Source of the DNA: Streptomyces spirodelae
GTDB taxonomy: Bacteria; Actinomycetota; Actinomycetes; Streptomycetales; Streptomycetaceae
DNA length: 64,000 nucleotides
Assembly (NCBI RefSeq): GCF_017676385.1
Contig: NZ_JAFFZN010000011.1
Span: 124,001-188,000 of the forward strand
Reading direction: 5' to 3'
Made by a program: the position numbers and the translations under genes
Notes under the pieces: model-generated
What the model saw: only the letters and a program-made list of their open reading frames with translations
Databases searched by the model: none
Told to the model about the DNA's origin: nothing
Shown: positions 18,590-26,403 of the stretch, in pieces
How the letters are laid out: each line of letters opens with the position of its first letter
Numbering within the stretch: position 1 is the first letter of the stretch

Positions 18590-18764
18590 TCCCACCACTC
18601 CGAACGCCCCCTTTGTGCATACTTGTCCGCGCGGGTAGCTACGCGCTGTGCAACAACCATCACCAACATTGCCGACCGCGGCCCTGGAACACGCGTCGGC
18701 GCTGTCACCAATCGCCCCCGGTGGACAGGGGGGTTGAACGAAGAGGAGTTCGACGGCGATGTAG

Positions 18765-19601
18765 TTGAACAGCGAAGACGGCAAGCTCACCCCAAGGCTC
18801 CACCTCGGCCGGCGGCTCCGGCGACTGAGGGAGCGCCGGGGCCTCTCCCTGCGACAGCTCTCCGACCGCGTGGGCGGCTACTCACACAGCTACCTGGGCC
18901 GGGTGGAGCTGGGGGAACAGCTCCCTTCCGAGGCCCTGGTGGAAGCCCTGGACGCGTTCTTCGACACGGATGGAGTGCTCGCGGAGCTGCTGGAGCTGGC
19001 GCATGACACGTTGATTCCGGACTACAGCCGGAAGGCCATCAGCAAGGAGCCTGATGCGGAGCGGATTCAGGTCTTCAACAGCAGTGTGATCCCTGGGCTC
19101 CTGCAAACCCAAGAATATACGCGGGCGACATTCCAAAAGGCGCTGCTGGGTGAGTGCGAGGAGCGGATCGAGGAGTTGGTCACCGCACGCATGAAGCGCC
19201 AGCGCGTCCTGGATCGCGACGATCCACCGTTCTATTGGGGCATTATGGACGAGGCCGCCCTTAAGCGACCCGTCGGGGGCACACTGTGCATGGCTGCACA
19301 GATAAGGCGTCTGCTGCGACTGGCTTCCCGACCGCACGTTACCGTCCAGGTGCTTCCCTTCAGCAAGGGCGCATACTCGATGCACGGCGGCGGCAGCCTC
19401 ACCTTGCACACGATGCCCGATGGCGCAACGATTGCGGTAGTCGAGAGCTTCGACTCTGGTGAGCCTGTGGAGTCTCCTAGAAGAGTCCTTGAGCTGACCC
19501 AGAGGTTCGACATGGCCCGCTCCCTGGCCCTGACGGACGAGGAATCACTCGATCTGTTCCGTCAATACCTGAAGGAGTACGACGTTGAAGACGCTTCCTG
19601 A
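18765..19601 (+). CDS. XRE-family regulator with DUF5753 domain
   Basis: 278 aa. An N-terminal helix-turn-helix (RLRRLRERRGLSLRQLSDRV, then GYSHSYLGRVELGEQ) is followed by the DUF5753 domain with SSVIPGLLQTQEYTRA, ARMKRQRVLDRDDPPFYWGIMDEAAL and FDSGEPVESP. This is the WhiJ-like architecture that Streptomyces pairs with DUF397 proteins to control development and antibiotic production (for example Scr1/Scr2). The start is TTG 18765; its ribosome binding site is weak, so the true start is uncertain by a few codons. It overlaps the first DUF397 gene by 17 nt. Confidence 0.85.
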   Translation: MNSEDGKLTPRLHLGRRLRRLRERRGLSLRQLSDRVGGYSHSYLGRVELGEQLPSEALVEALDAFFDTDGVLAELLELAHDTLIPDYSRKAISKEPDAERIQVFNSSVIPGLLQTQEYTRATFQKALLGECEERIEELVTARMKRQRVLDRDDPPFYWGIMDEAALKRPVGGTLCMAAQIRRLLRLASRPHVTVQVLPFSKGAYSMHGGGSLTLHTMPDGATIAVVESFDSGEPVESPRRVLELTQRFDMARSLALTDEESLDLFRQYLKEYDVEDAS

Positions 19602-19803
19602 CGCATCGGCGCTCCCCGCATGGCGCAAGTCCACCTACAGCGAAAATTCGGTAGGCGGCTGCATCGAGGTGTCCGACGACTACCCCGGCGGCGTCCCCGT
19701 CCGCGACTCCAAGACCCCCCACGGACCGGCCATCATCTTCGACACAACCGCCTGGGCCTCCTTCGTCACCGCCACCAAGCACGGGGAGTTCACCGCCCCC
19801 TGA
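19585..19803 (+). CDS. DUF397 protein, copy 1
   Basis: 72 aa with the family pattern WRKSTYSENSVGGCIEVSD, VPVRDSKTPHGPAIIF and AWASFVTATKHGEF. DUF397 proteins act with their XRE/DUF5753 neighbour; the pair has been likened to a toxin-antitoxin-like regulatory module. Start TTG 19585 has AAGGAG 7 nt upstream inside the XRE gene, and the genes overlap by 17 nt, which suggests co-translation. Confidence 0.88.
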   Translation: MKTLPDASALPAWRKSTYSENSVGGCIEVSDDYPGGVPVRDSKTPHGPAIIFDTTAWASFVTATKHGEFTAP

Positions 19804-19816
19804 CAGACGAGCCAAA

Positions 19817-19848
19817 GCCAGGGGCGCGCAGTTTCTCGTGCCCCTGGC
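19817..19848 (+). terminator. Hairpin between the two DUF397 genes
   Basis: A 9-bp stem GCCAGGGGC/GCCCCTGGC with a 14-nt loop lies between two same-strand paralogues. It could attenuate expression of the second DUF397 copy relative to the XRE gene. Confidence 0.5.
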
Positions 19849-19872
19849 CCCCAACTCGCAAGGAGCGCGAAG

Positions 19873-20091
19873 GTGAAAGCGGTTCCCGACGCATCGGCTC
19901 TTCCGACCTGGCGCAAGTCGAGCTACAGCGAGAACTCGGCTGGCGGCAGCATCGAGGTGTCCGACGACCACCCCGGCGGCATCCCGGTCCGCGACTCCAA
20001 GAACCCTCACGGTCCCGCCGTCACCTTCGACACAACCGCCTGGACAACCTTCATCACCGCCACCAAACGCGGTGCGTTCACCGCGTCCTGA
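19873..20091 (+). CDS. DUF397 protein, copy 2
   Basis: 72 aa, a clear tandem duplicate of the upstream gene (same length; WRKSSYSENSAGGSIEVSDD against WRKSTYSENSVGGCIEVSDD). Note that the Cys of copy 1 (GGCIEV) is Ser here. GTG 19873 has AAGGAG 8 nt upstream. The gene ends 3 nt before the convergent DUF6879 gene. Confidence 0.88.
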   Translation: MKAVPDASALPTWRKSSYSENSAGGSIEVSDDHPGGIPVRDSKNPHGPAVTFDTTAWTTFITATKRGAFTAS

Positions 20092-20094
20092 CGG

Positions 20095-20625
20095 TCAGAG
20101 GATCTTGTACTCTCCGTGGGGGACAGCTCGTTCCCATACCGCCTCGAAGGCACTGGCGCACAGCTTGAGCACTGCCGGGTCGGTACTCATCTCGCCTCCG
20201 CCGGAAGAGCCGTCCCCGGCGAAATGGTTCCAACGGACAAGCGACCCATCAAACAGCCAGAAGTCGTTGCCCGGCAGCGCGAGGTCTGACGCACGGCGGC
20301 GTGGCAGCCACCGCACCTGTTCGCCTGCGGCGACGTTGGTGAACGTGTCGGAGTGCTCGAACCGGATGTACTCGCTGACCGGCTCGGAAACGATGCGAGC
20401 TCGGCGAACGACTACACCTCGGCCGACAGTCTCCTGAATCAGATCCAGCCATGGGCGCCACCATGACGCCCTGTCGTCCGGGTCGTGCCGGAAGCCCGCT
20501 CGCCACGCGTCGAATTCCTCCCTCTCGTAGTCCACTGCGTAGAAATCGCGCATCTCCAAGTGGACAGCGGAGCGCTGGGCCCCGCGCAGCAGTTCAGCGA
20601 ATGTCGGGACGTTCGAGGGAATCAC
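20095..20625 (-). CDS. DUF6879 family protein (A)
   Basis: 176 aa. Contains the family core HLEMRDFYAV, RRARIVSEPVSEYIRFEH, AAGEQVRWLPRRRASDLALPG, NDFWLFDGSLVRWNHF, GDG and PHGEYKIL. Function is unknown. It is close in sequence to the protein at 26390-26929. GTG 20625 has GGGGAGA upstream. It is the last gene of a three-gene minus-strand group (DUF6879 fusion, XRE/DUF5753, DUF6879), in which it takes the place DUF397 normally occupies beside an XRE/DUF5753 gene. Confidence 0.8.
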   Translation of the reverse strand: MIPSNVPTFAELLRGAQRSAVHLEMRDFYAVDYEREEFDAWRAGFRHDPDDRASWWRPWLDLIQETVGRGVVVRRARIVSEPVSEYIRFEHSDTFTNVAAGEQVRWLPRRRASDLALPGNDFWLFDGSLVRWNHFAGDGSSGGGEMSTDPAVLKLCASAFEAVWERAVPHGEYKIL

Positions 20626-20698
20626 ACGTCTCCCCAGTCTCTGCCTGTCCGCGGGTCCGGAGGAGTCCGGTAGTCGCGAACGGGCTTCGGTTCCGTTC

Positions 20699-21550
20699 TC
20701 ACGGCTCGTTCAGTTGCCGTCGCGCAGCATTGATCACGTTCTGCGCGACGGCACCGTATACCGCTGATTCCTGGAGGGTCCGCCACACCTTCATATACAG
20801 GGCGATGTTGTCGGCGTCGTCCAGCCATAGCTCGGCGTGCCAATCTTCTGCGACGACCAGACGATCATCGAGAACCCAGAATCCATTGGCCGGCACGATC
20901 CGCACCGGGGCGGTGAACGGGATGATCCCCAACTCGACCGTGTCCAGCCCTACCAGGCCGGTCAGCCGATCAAGTTGAGCGGCGAGAGCTGCGGGAGGGC
21001 AGACCAGCGCCCGCAGCGCAGCCTCCCATATGAGGACGTGCAGCCTGCGGCCTGGCTCGTAAAGCCATTCCTGGCGCTTCATCCTGGCCCGCACGGCAGC
21101 TTCGATGTCGCCGGCCGGGGCCAACAGTTCCGAATACCGCGTGATGACATGGCGCGCGTACTCAGGGGTTTGCACCAGCCCAGGGATCACTGCCTCCTCC
21201 CACAACCACAGACATCTGGTGCGTTCGATCTCACGGCTCAGGCTCTCGTGGGCGGGCTTGAAACCGCTCGCGAGGGCTCGTCGCCATGACCTGATATGCG
21301 ACTCGAACCCTGCAAGACGGGAGGCCAATTCGGGATAGACCTCTGGTTGGCCGGTACTGTCCGCCCACGCCCGGAGATCATCGGAAGTGGCGGTCTGTCT
21401 TCCGTTCTCCAGCTTGCTGATCTTGGAGTTCGGCCAACCGAGTCGCCGAGCGAGTTCCTGGCCGGTGAGCCGACCATCAGGGCACGAGAACCGCAGTTCC
21501 CGGAGGCGCATGCCAAGCGCTTCTCTCGCCTGCTGATAGTCAGTGCTCAC
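20699..21550 (-). CDS. XRE-family regulator with DUF5753 domain (second)
   Basis: 283 aa. N-terminal helix-turn-helix (GQELARRLGWPNSKISKLENGRQ) and a DUF5753 domain (EEAVIPGLVQTPEYARHV, ARMKRQEWLYEPGRRLHVLIWEAAL, FWVLDDRLVVAEDWHAEL). It sits between two DUF6879 genes, 12 nt after one and 73 nt before the other, and has no DUF397 neighbour on its strand. GTG 21550 is the likely start. Its role is presumably DNA binding with a DUF6879 protein as partner; that is inference from gene order. Confidence 0.87.
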   Translation of the reverse strand: MSTDYQQAREALGMRLRELRFSCPDGRLTGQELARRLGWPNSKISKLENGRQTATSDDLRAWADSTGQPEVYPELASRLAGFESHIRSWRRALASGFKPAHESLSREIERTRCLWLWEEAVIPGLVQTPEYARHVITRYSELLAPAGDIEAAVRARMKRQEWLYEPGRRLHVLIWEAALRALVCPPAALAAQLDRLTGLVGLDTVELGIIPFTAPVRIVPANGFWVLDDRLVVAEDWHAELWLDDADNIALYMKVWRTLQESAVYGAVAQNVINAARRQLNEP

Positions 21551-21562
21551 CGGCTAAGCTCG

Positions 21563-22315
21563 CTATCCAGCCCCAGCTACCTGCACTGCGAACTTCTGGT
21601 ACGGAACGGCATAGTGCATGGCTGCGTCGCGGACGATGGAGTAGCGCACAACCTCAGCGGGCTCCGTGATCACCTCGATGTTGAGCAAGTTGTCGCCGTC
21701 GTCGAAGTGCAGCAACGCGACGATCCGCGAGTCGAAGATCCAGAAGTCCTCTGCGGGCAAGCCGATCCGGTCGGCCTCCTCTCGCCAGAGGTAGTTCATG
21801 TCTTCACCGACGGCTGCGTTGTGTCGGGCATAGTCGAGTAGGAACATCTGTTCCTGCGTAGGTGGCTTGTCGGCGATGCGCACGCGACCGACTGTCTTGC
21901 CTGTAGCCGTCTGACGGCGGATGTTGACGAACCACGGTTCGCTGAAGTCGCACGGAGCGCTACCCGTCTCCAGGAAGGCTCGGTACTCGGGATCGTCGCG
22001 GTCGGAGGCGTACCCACGCCGTGTTTCAAGGCGCCACGCTGTGTGCTCGAAGGTCTCAAAGAGGCGGCGGAAGCCGTCCCGGCTTACGAGGTCCGGCACG
22101 CGCGTCATCTCCTTCGGTCCCCAGTTCACAAGCAGTTCGCGCGGCACGATCACAGCAGCGTCCCCCTCGCCGAAGTGCCGTAGCTGGGCGATGTCATCCG
22201 GATCGGTAAGTGGCCTCCCCTGCACGACTACTTCGCCTGTCTTGACGTCTGCATGTAGCGCGGGGCAGCCGTCGACCTTGCTGTCTGTGCCGGTGAAGCG
22301 TAGCTGACGAGCCAT
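21563..22315 (-). CDS. Two-domain DUF6879 protein (B) with N-terminal small domain
   Basis: 250 aa. Residues 1-68 (LRFTGTDSKVDGCPALHAD, GEVVVQGRPLTDPDDIAQLR, AAVIVPRELL) align by eye with the whole separate 71-aa protein encoded at 26188. Residues about 85-245 are a diverged DUF6879 domain (RRLFETFEHTAWRLETR, DFWIFDSRIVALLHFDDGD, YAVPYQKF). The start is ATG 22315, since AAAGGAGA lies 7 nt upstream; an ATG at 22333 overlaps that ribosome binding site and is rejected. First gene of its group; the divergent region 22316-22490 holds its promoter. Confidence 0.78.
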   Translation of the reverse strand: MARQLRFTGTDSKVDGCPALHADVKTGEVVVQGRPLTDPDDIAQLRHFGEGDAAVIVPRELLVNWGPKEMTRVPDLVSRDGFRRLFETFEHTAWRLETRRGYASDRDDPEYRAFLETGSAPCDFSEPWFVNIRRQTATGKTVGRVRIADKPPTQEQMFLLDYARHNAAVGEDMNYLWREEADRIGLPAEDFWIFDSRIVALLHFDDGDNLLNIEVITEPAEVVRYSIVRDAAMHYAVPYQKFAVQVAGAG

Positions 22316-22477
22316 CGCCGGTCTCCTTTCCATGAGCCTTTGTCACCGATCAGCATGGGTCGCCCCCCGGCTCCGCACCACACGACGTTGAGACGCACAG
22401 AAGAAAACAGCAGCAATTCAAGCCAGCTTGCGAGAAAACTCAAGAAAGCAGCGTAGTGCGCACCAATCGCCGCTCCC

Positions 22478-22483
22478 TAGCGT
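22478..22483 (+). promoter_or_regulatory. -10 box for leaderless transcription
   Basis: TAGCGT is followed by 7 nt and GTG 22491; no ribosome binding site is present before the GTG. Confidence 0.5.
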
Positions 22484-22490
22484 CGAGTTC

Positions 22491-22772
22491 GTGAGCACAG
22501 CACACCGTTGGGTCGGTTATCGGTACGACCATTCGAACGCCTTGCCGGGCAGGTTCACAAGGCCGCGGTACGCGGCTGACAGCGACGGTGACCCGGAGCC
22601 GGCGCCCTGCGGCTACTGCCAGCAGCTCCGCGACATGACCAGCCTGGCTCAGCATCGGAGCGAGACGGAGATCGCCTCCGTACTCAGCGACGTACTGCGC
22701 CGGCACCGGCGGGACAAACACCCGGGACCGCACCGCCTCACCCTCGTCAGGGGCGAGCCGGAAGACGACTGA
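22491..22772 (+). CDS. Hypothetical small protein with CGYC motif
   Basis: 93 aa from GTG 22491, chosen because of the -10 box 7 nt upstream. The sequence starts STAHRWVGYRYDHSNALPGR and contains CGYCQQL in the middle, which could be a redox or metal-binding pair; the C-terminal half is helical and basic. No family recognised. It is followed after 104 nt by the 34-aa peptide gene and diverges from the DUF6879 fusion gene. Confidence 0.55.
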   Translation: MSTAHRWVGYRYDHSNALPGRFTRPRYAADSDGDPEPAPCGYCQQLRDMTSLAQHRSETEIASVLSDVLRRHRRDKHPGPHRLTLVRGEPEDD

Positions 22773-22876
22773 CCCCCGCCCCCAGGCGCACCGTCGCGCA
22801 CGGCTTCCACTCCAACGCGTGACGGCCACAGCGCCGGAGGCGGGTCCCCGAGAAATCCAGCAGAAGGAGGAGCACC

Positions 22877-22981
22877 ATGCATGCGCTGATCCTGGCCGCC
22901 GATCCCGAGGACGACGAGCCTACCCAACCGTCCGACACCCCGGACTGCGGCAGCGGCCAAGGCTGCGGCGGCAACCGGTAA
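22877..22981 (+). CDS. 34-aa peptide gene with acidic leader and Cys/Gly-rich tail
   Basis: ATG 22877 follows a near-perfect ribosome binding site (AGAAGGAGGAGCACC), and a strong terminator lies 12 nt after the TAA. The product begins MHALILAADPEDDEPTQPSD and ends TPDCGSGQGCGGNR: an acidic N-terminal half, then a Gly-rich tail with two Cys residues. The organisation (acidic leader, short Cys/Gly tail) resembles ribosomally made, modified peptide precursors, but no modifying enzyme is recognised beside it. It could also simply be a small structural or metal-binding peptide. Confidence 0.6.
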   Translation: MHALILAADPEDDEPTQPSDTPDCGSGQGCGGNR

Positions 22982-22993
22982 AAACGCCCAACA

Positions 22994-23022
22994 CGTGGCG
23001 CCCCCGTCGAAGGGGCGCCACG
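22994..23022 (+). terminator. Terminator of the 34-aa peptide gene
   Basis: A perfect 11-bp stem (arms 22994-23004 and 23012-23022) with a 7-nt loop CGTCGAA, preceded by a run of A. It isolates the small peptide gene from the next gene, supporting that the peptide is a genuine transcript. Confidence 0.75.
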
Positions 23023-23048
23023 CCTCACCAGAAAGGCTGCGCCCAACG

Positions 23049-23405
23049 GTGCACTGGCACGCGTACACCTACACCGGGCCGCAGTGGCCCAGGGACGGCG
23101 AGGCCCGGAATCTCCAGGCGGCGGTGCCCCCGAACACGATCAGCCACTGGTTCCGCAAGCCGCAGTCCATGCGAGCAGGCACCTTCAGCGCCCCCGAAGA
23201 AGCGATCGCATGGCTGGACCAGGAGCTCAACGCGATGCCACCCAGCAACCTGGAGGCCAAGCTGGCCCATCTCGTGGCGTGCCTCGACCGGGGAGCCGAC
23301 GCCTACGCCGGCTACTACTCAGCCGGCGGCCAGATGGTCGTGCGATGCACGCTGGTCTGCCCACGCGCCGGAGAGCAGTGCCCCGATCCTCCGCACTCAC
23401 CGTGA
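23049..23405 (+). CDS. Hypothetical protein
   Basis: 118 aa from GTG 23049, with AAAGG about 11 nt upstream. It begins HWHAYTYTGPQWPRDGEARN and contains a middle helical region (EEAIAWLDQELNAMPPSNLEAKLAHL in outline) and Cys residues near the end (RCTLVCPRAGEQC). I do not recognise the family. A longer frame starting at 22995 would run through the terminator stem and is rejected. It converges with the large STAND gene. Confidence 0.55.
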   Translation: MHWHAYTYTGPQWPRDGEARNLQAAVPPNTISHWFRKPQSMRAGTFSAPEEAIAWLDQELNAMPPSNLEAKLAHLVACLDRGADAYAGYYSAGGQMVVRCTLVCPRAGEQCPDPPHSP

Positions 23406-23492
23406 GGACAGCGCGGCGGCCTGGTCACGGAATGAGGACCAGTCGGCCGCGCAGGCCGCCCTTGGCAAGCAACTCGTGTGCTCGAGCGGCGG

Positions 23493-25937
23493 CTACACCG
23501 GCGGCGTCGCTTGGGCCGCCTGCAGCTCCGCACGTTTCGCCGCCGCCACCCTGTCGGGGAAAGCTGTCAGCAACCGGAGCGCCTCGGTGCGTTGCTGCTG
23601 TGCCTCTTGAGATGCGCCCTGGCTGGTCAGCGCTTCGGCGAGGCGGGCCAGGGAAAGCACCAACGACCAGTTGTCGCCCCTGGAACGGAACGTCGAGGAC
23701 GCTTGCCGGTGGAACGCCACGGCGTCCTCGGCGCGTCCGAGCAGCAGATGCGCTTCGCCAGTGGTGTCCCACGCGGCGGCCTGCAGATCGGGGCGGCCGA
23801 CTCGCTGGAACAGCACCGAGGCATGTTGCAGATGTCCGAGAGCTTCGGCGCTGTTCTCCTGGGCCAAGCAGGCGCGTCCCAGCTCCAGAAGAGCGAGGGC
23901 CTCGAAGAGGTTTCCGCCGGCCTCGCCTGCGATGGCCAATGCCTGCTCAGCCATCTCGTTTGCCTCGAAGAAGCGTCCAGCTCGCCGATCAACCGCCGAC
24001 AGCAGCGTGAGCGCTTCAGCCCGCTCCAGCGGCTCGTCCGCGTCAGCCAGAAGGGTCGCTGCCCGGCTCAGCCAGCCCCTCGCCTGGTCGAGGTCGCCCT
24101 GTTCCAGGAACGCCCATCCGAGGTTGCGTGTGAAGGCCCCGATATAGACAGGATCATCGAGCTCGTGCGCCTGCTCCAGCGCCCGCTTGAAGCAGGTTGC
24201 GGCGTCATCAACGCGGTGCGCGAGCATGTACACCACCCCCATGCCGTTGGCGGCTCGCGCGTGCCCCAAGGTACTGCCGAGTTCCCGGAAGATCCGCAAG
24301 GCAGCGTCGAAGCACTCTTCGGCCTCGGACAGCCGGAACAGATGCCGGTAGGCGATGCCCAGATTGTCGAGAGTGATTGCTTCCCCATGCCGATCGCCCG
24401 CCCTACGGGCGGACTCGAGAGCTACTCGCTGGGCGGGCAGCCAGGCGTCGGCCGGCTCCCGGTCTGCGATGACCGTCGTCAGGACCGCTGGAATCTGCCA
24501 GGCGATCCGGTCCATTCCAGCAGAGCTCGCGATGCGGACCGCGGTGGCGAGGTTGTCTCGCTCGGTTTCGTACCAGGCGATCGCCGCTTTCCCGTCATCG
24601 AAGGCAGTCGGGCCGACACCGTCGTCCACCGGTTCGAGGGCCAGCGGCATGGTGTACGCGCACGAGCCCGCTCGAGCGGCGGCAGCAGCGGAGTGCAGGT
24701 ACCAGCCGAGGACACGTTCCAGCGCAGAACGCCGGTCCTCGGCAGATTCCTCACGCTGGGCCTGGTCGATGGCGTAAGCGCGCAGCAGGTCGTGGAACTG
24801 GTAGCGGTCATGCCCGCACTCCTCCAGCAGGTGCACGGCGGCCAGGCTGTCGAGATGACGCCGAGCGTGGGCCGGGGTCGAGCCGGAGAGGGCTGCAGCG
24901 GCCTCCGCCCGGAAGTCGGGACCGGGATGCAGCCCCAGCAACCGGAACACGCGGGCGGTCTGCGGGGGGAGGGCGCGGTACGACCAGGCAAACACTGTGC
25001 GCACGGCATCCGCTTCATCGGCCCCCTCCTCGCCCGTCGCCGACAGGGCGTCCCACAGTCCCGACTCGTCGCGCAGATCCGTGATCAAGTCGCGCAGTGG
25101 CATTCTCGGACGGGCTGCGGCACGTTCGGCCACGATGCGCAGTGCGAGCGGCAACCGCGCGCACAGGCGAGCCAGTTCGGCGAGTTCCGCGTCGTCGTCC
25201 TCTGTGCGGTATCCGGCAATGATGCTGCGCAACAACCGGATGGATTCGGCTTCCGACAGCGTCTCCACACTCACACGATATGCACCTTCCCGCACCACCA
25301 AACCCGACATTCGTGTACGACTCGTGATGGCTACCAGACAATCTGCAGAACCGGGCAACAGTGGACGGATCGCTCCGGCCGCTGCGGCGTTGTCCAGAAC
25401 GACGAGCACGCGTCGGCCGGCCATCACCGATCGGAACAGCTCCGCGCGTGGTTCCTCTCCCGCTGGGATGCGCCCCACCGGCACATCCAGCGCCCGCAGG
25501 AACCTGCCGAGAACATCCGTGACGCTTATCGGCGGCCCCGGATCATATCCATGCAGGTTGACGTACAGCTGTCCATCGGGGAAGTGACTCTTGACGCGGT
25601 GTGCCCACCGAACGGCGAGCGTTGTCTTTCCCACCCCGGCCGTGCCGACGACAACGGCGATGCGTAACGCTTCCGCGTCCTGAAGAGGGCCTTGCGGGTC
25701 GTCCAACAGGCTGTCCAGGGCGCTCATCTCATCGGTTCGATTGACGAACCCGCGTACATCGCCAGGTAGTTGCGCCGGACGAGGCGCGGGCGCGAGCGCC
25801 GCTGCGTGAACGTGCACGTCACCACTGACCTGGCCGGCTTGGACGACGTTGCTTGCCGAGCCCGAGAGATCGTTGTGGGCGCCAACGCGAAATCCGGCCG
25901 TCGGCTCCTGTCCTGGCCCGCTCTGTCTCTCCGCCAC
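23493..25937 (-). CDS. STAND NTPase (NB-ARC) with tetratricopeptide repeats and N-terminal amyloid-like motif
   Basis: 814 aa, NLR-like architecture. Residues 30-44 read NVVQAGQVSGDVHVH, a RHIM/BASS-like amyloid signalling motif. The NB-ARC part follows: Walker A GTAGVGKTT (residues 98-106), LVVLDNAAAAGAIRPLLPG (Walker B region), ITSRTRMSGL (sensor) and LCARLPLALRIVAERAA (GLPL-like). A winged-helix region follows and then TPR repeats from about residue 500 to 780, for example AITLDNLGIAYRHLFRLSEA. There is no SARP DNA-binding domain, so it is not a full AfsR. In NLR-like proteins the motif recruits an effector with the same motif after ligand sensing by the repeats. GTG 25937 has GGAGGGGAC upstream. 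Divergent from the 26188 operon. Confidence 0.88.
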   Translation of the reverse strand: MAERQSGPGQEPTAGFRVGAHNDLSGSASNVVQAGQVSGDVHVHAAALAPAPRPAQLPGDVRGFVNRTDEMSALDSLLDDPQGPLQDAEALRIAVVVGTAGVGKTTLAVRWAHRVKSHFPDGQLYVNLHGYDPGPPISVTDVLGRFLRALDVPVGRIPAGEEPRAELFRSVMAGRRVLVVLDNAAAAGAIRPLLPGSADCLVAITSRTRMSGLVVREGAYRVSVETLSEAESIRLLRSIIAGYRTEDDDAELAELARLCARLPLALRIVAERAAARPRMPLRDLITDLRDESGLWDALSATGEEGADEADAVRTVFAWSYRALPPQTARVFRLLGLHPGPDFRAEAAAALSGSTPAHARRHLDSLAAVHLLEECGHDRYQFHDLLRAYAIDQAQREESAEDRRSALERVLGWYLHSAAAAARAGSCAYTMPLALEPVDDGVGPTAFDDGKAAIAWYETERDNLATAVRIASSAGMDRIAWQIPAVLTTVIADREPADAWLPAQRVALESARRAGDRHGEAITLDNLGIAYRHLFRLSEAEECFDAALRIFRELGSTLGHARAANGMGVVYMLAHRVDDAATCFKRALEQAHELDDPVYIGAFTRNLGWAFLEQGDLDQARGWLSRAATLLADADEPLERAEALTLLSAVDRRAGRFFEANEMAEQALAIAGEAGGNLFEALALLELGRACLAQENSAEALGHLQHASVLFQRVGRPDLQAAAWDTTGEAHLLLGRAEDAVAFHRQASSTFRSRGDNWSLVLSLARLAEALTSQGASQEAQQQRTEALRLLTAFPDRVAAAKRAELQAAQATPPV

Positions 25938-26187
25938 GTCCCCTCCTCACCGACCGCCCTCAGCCGGACTACCCCTGAACCCCTGCACCGAACCGAGTAA
26001 TCCGTCAGGGGGAACCTTCGAATGGCTTGTTTCCTACCCCTGCCGCTGCTAAATGCAAGGTTGAGGCCCCGCCGAGGCGCCTCGTCCGTAGAGTGATCAG
26101 GGATCGAGCGAGCCGTTCGGCCAAGCCAAGCCGTTCATTGCTCAGTAGTGGAGTGGTTTGCGTGCTGTCGAAATGTGAAGGGCGGTT

Positions 26188-26403
26188 ATGAGGATTACGT
26201 TCGTCGGTGGCTCCACCGGCCAGGGAGGTTCACCGCGGTTGTACCGGGACGAGGAAAGCGGTGACTTCATCGTACAGGGCTATGTGGTCAGCGACCCGGC
26301 CGATCTGACGCAGATGGAAATCCCCAGCGGTGAGACAGTCGTCCGAGTGCCCGCCTCGCTTTTCACCTACCTGCCGAAGGATGAGGCGAATGGAGTCTCT
26401 TGA
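26188..26403 (+). CDS. 71-aa small protein, stand-alone version of the DUF6879-fused N-terminal domain
   Basis: It starts MRITFVGGSTGQGGSPRLYR and contains DFIVQGYVVSDPADLTQM and VVRVPASLFTYLP; each block has a counterpart in residues 1-68 of the fused protein at 21563-22315. ATG 26188 has AAGGG upstream. It overlaps the downstream DUF6879 gene by 14 nt in the +1 frame. It probably works physically with that protein. First gene of a three-gene operon divergent from the STAND gene. Confidence 0.7.
   Translation: MRITFVGGSTGQGGSPRLYRDEESGDFIVQGYVVSDPADLTQMEIPSGETVVRVPASLFTYLPKDEANGVS

Noticed and set aside
22995..23048. Longer N-terminus for the gene at 23049
   Set aside because: It would translate through the 11-bp terminator stem of the preceding peptide gene.
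23493..25937. AfsR/SARP regulator
   Set aside because: NB-ARC and TPR parts match, but there is no N-terminal winged-helix/BTAD SARP domain.
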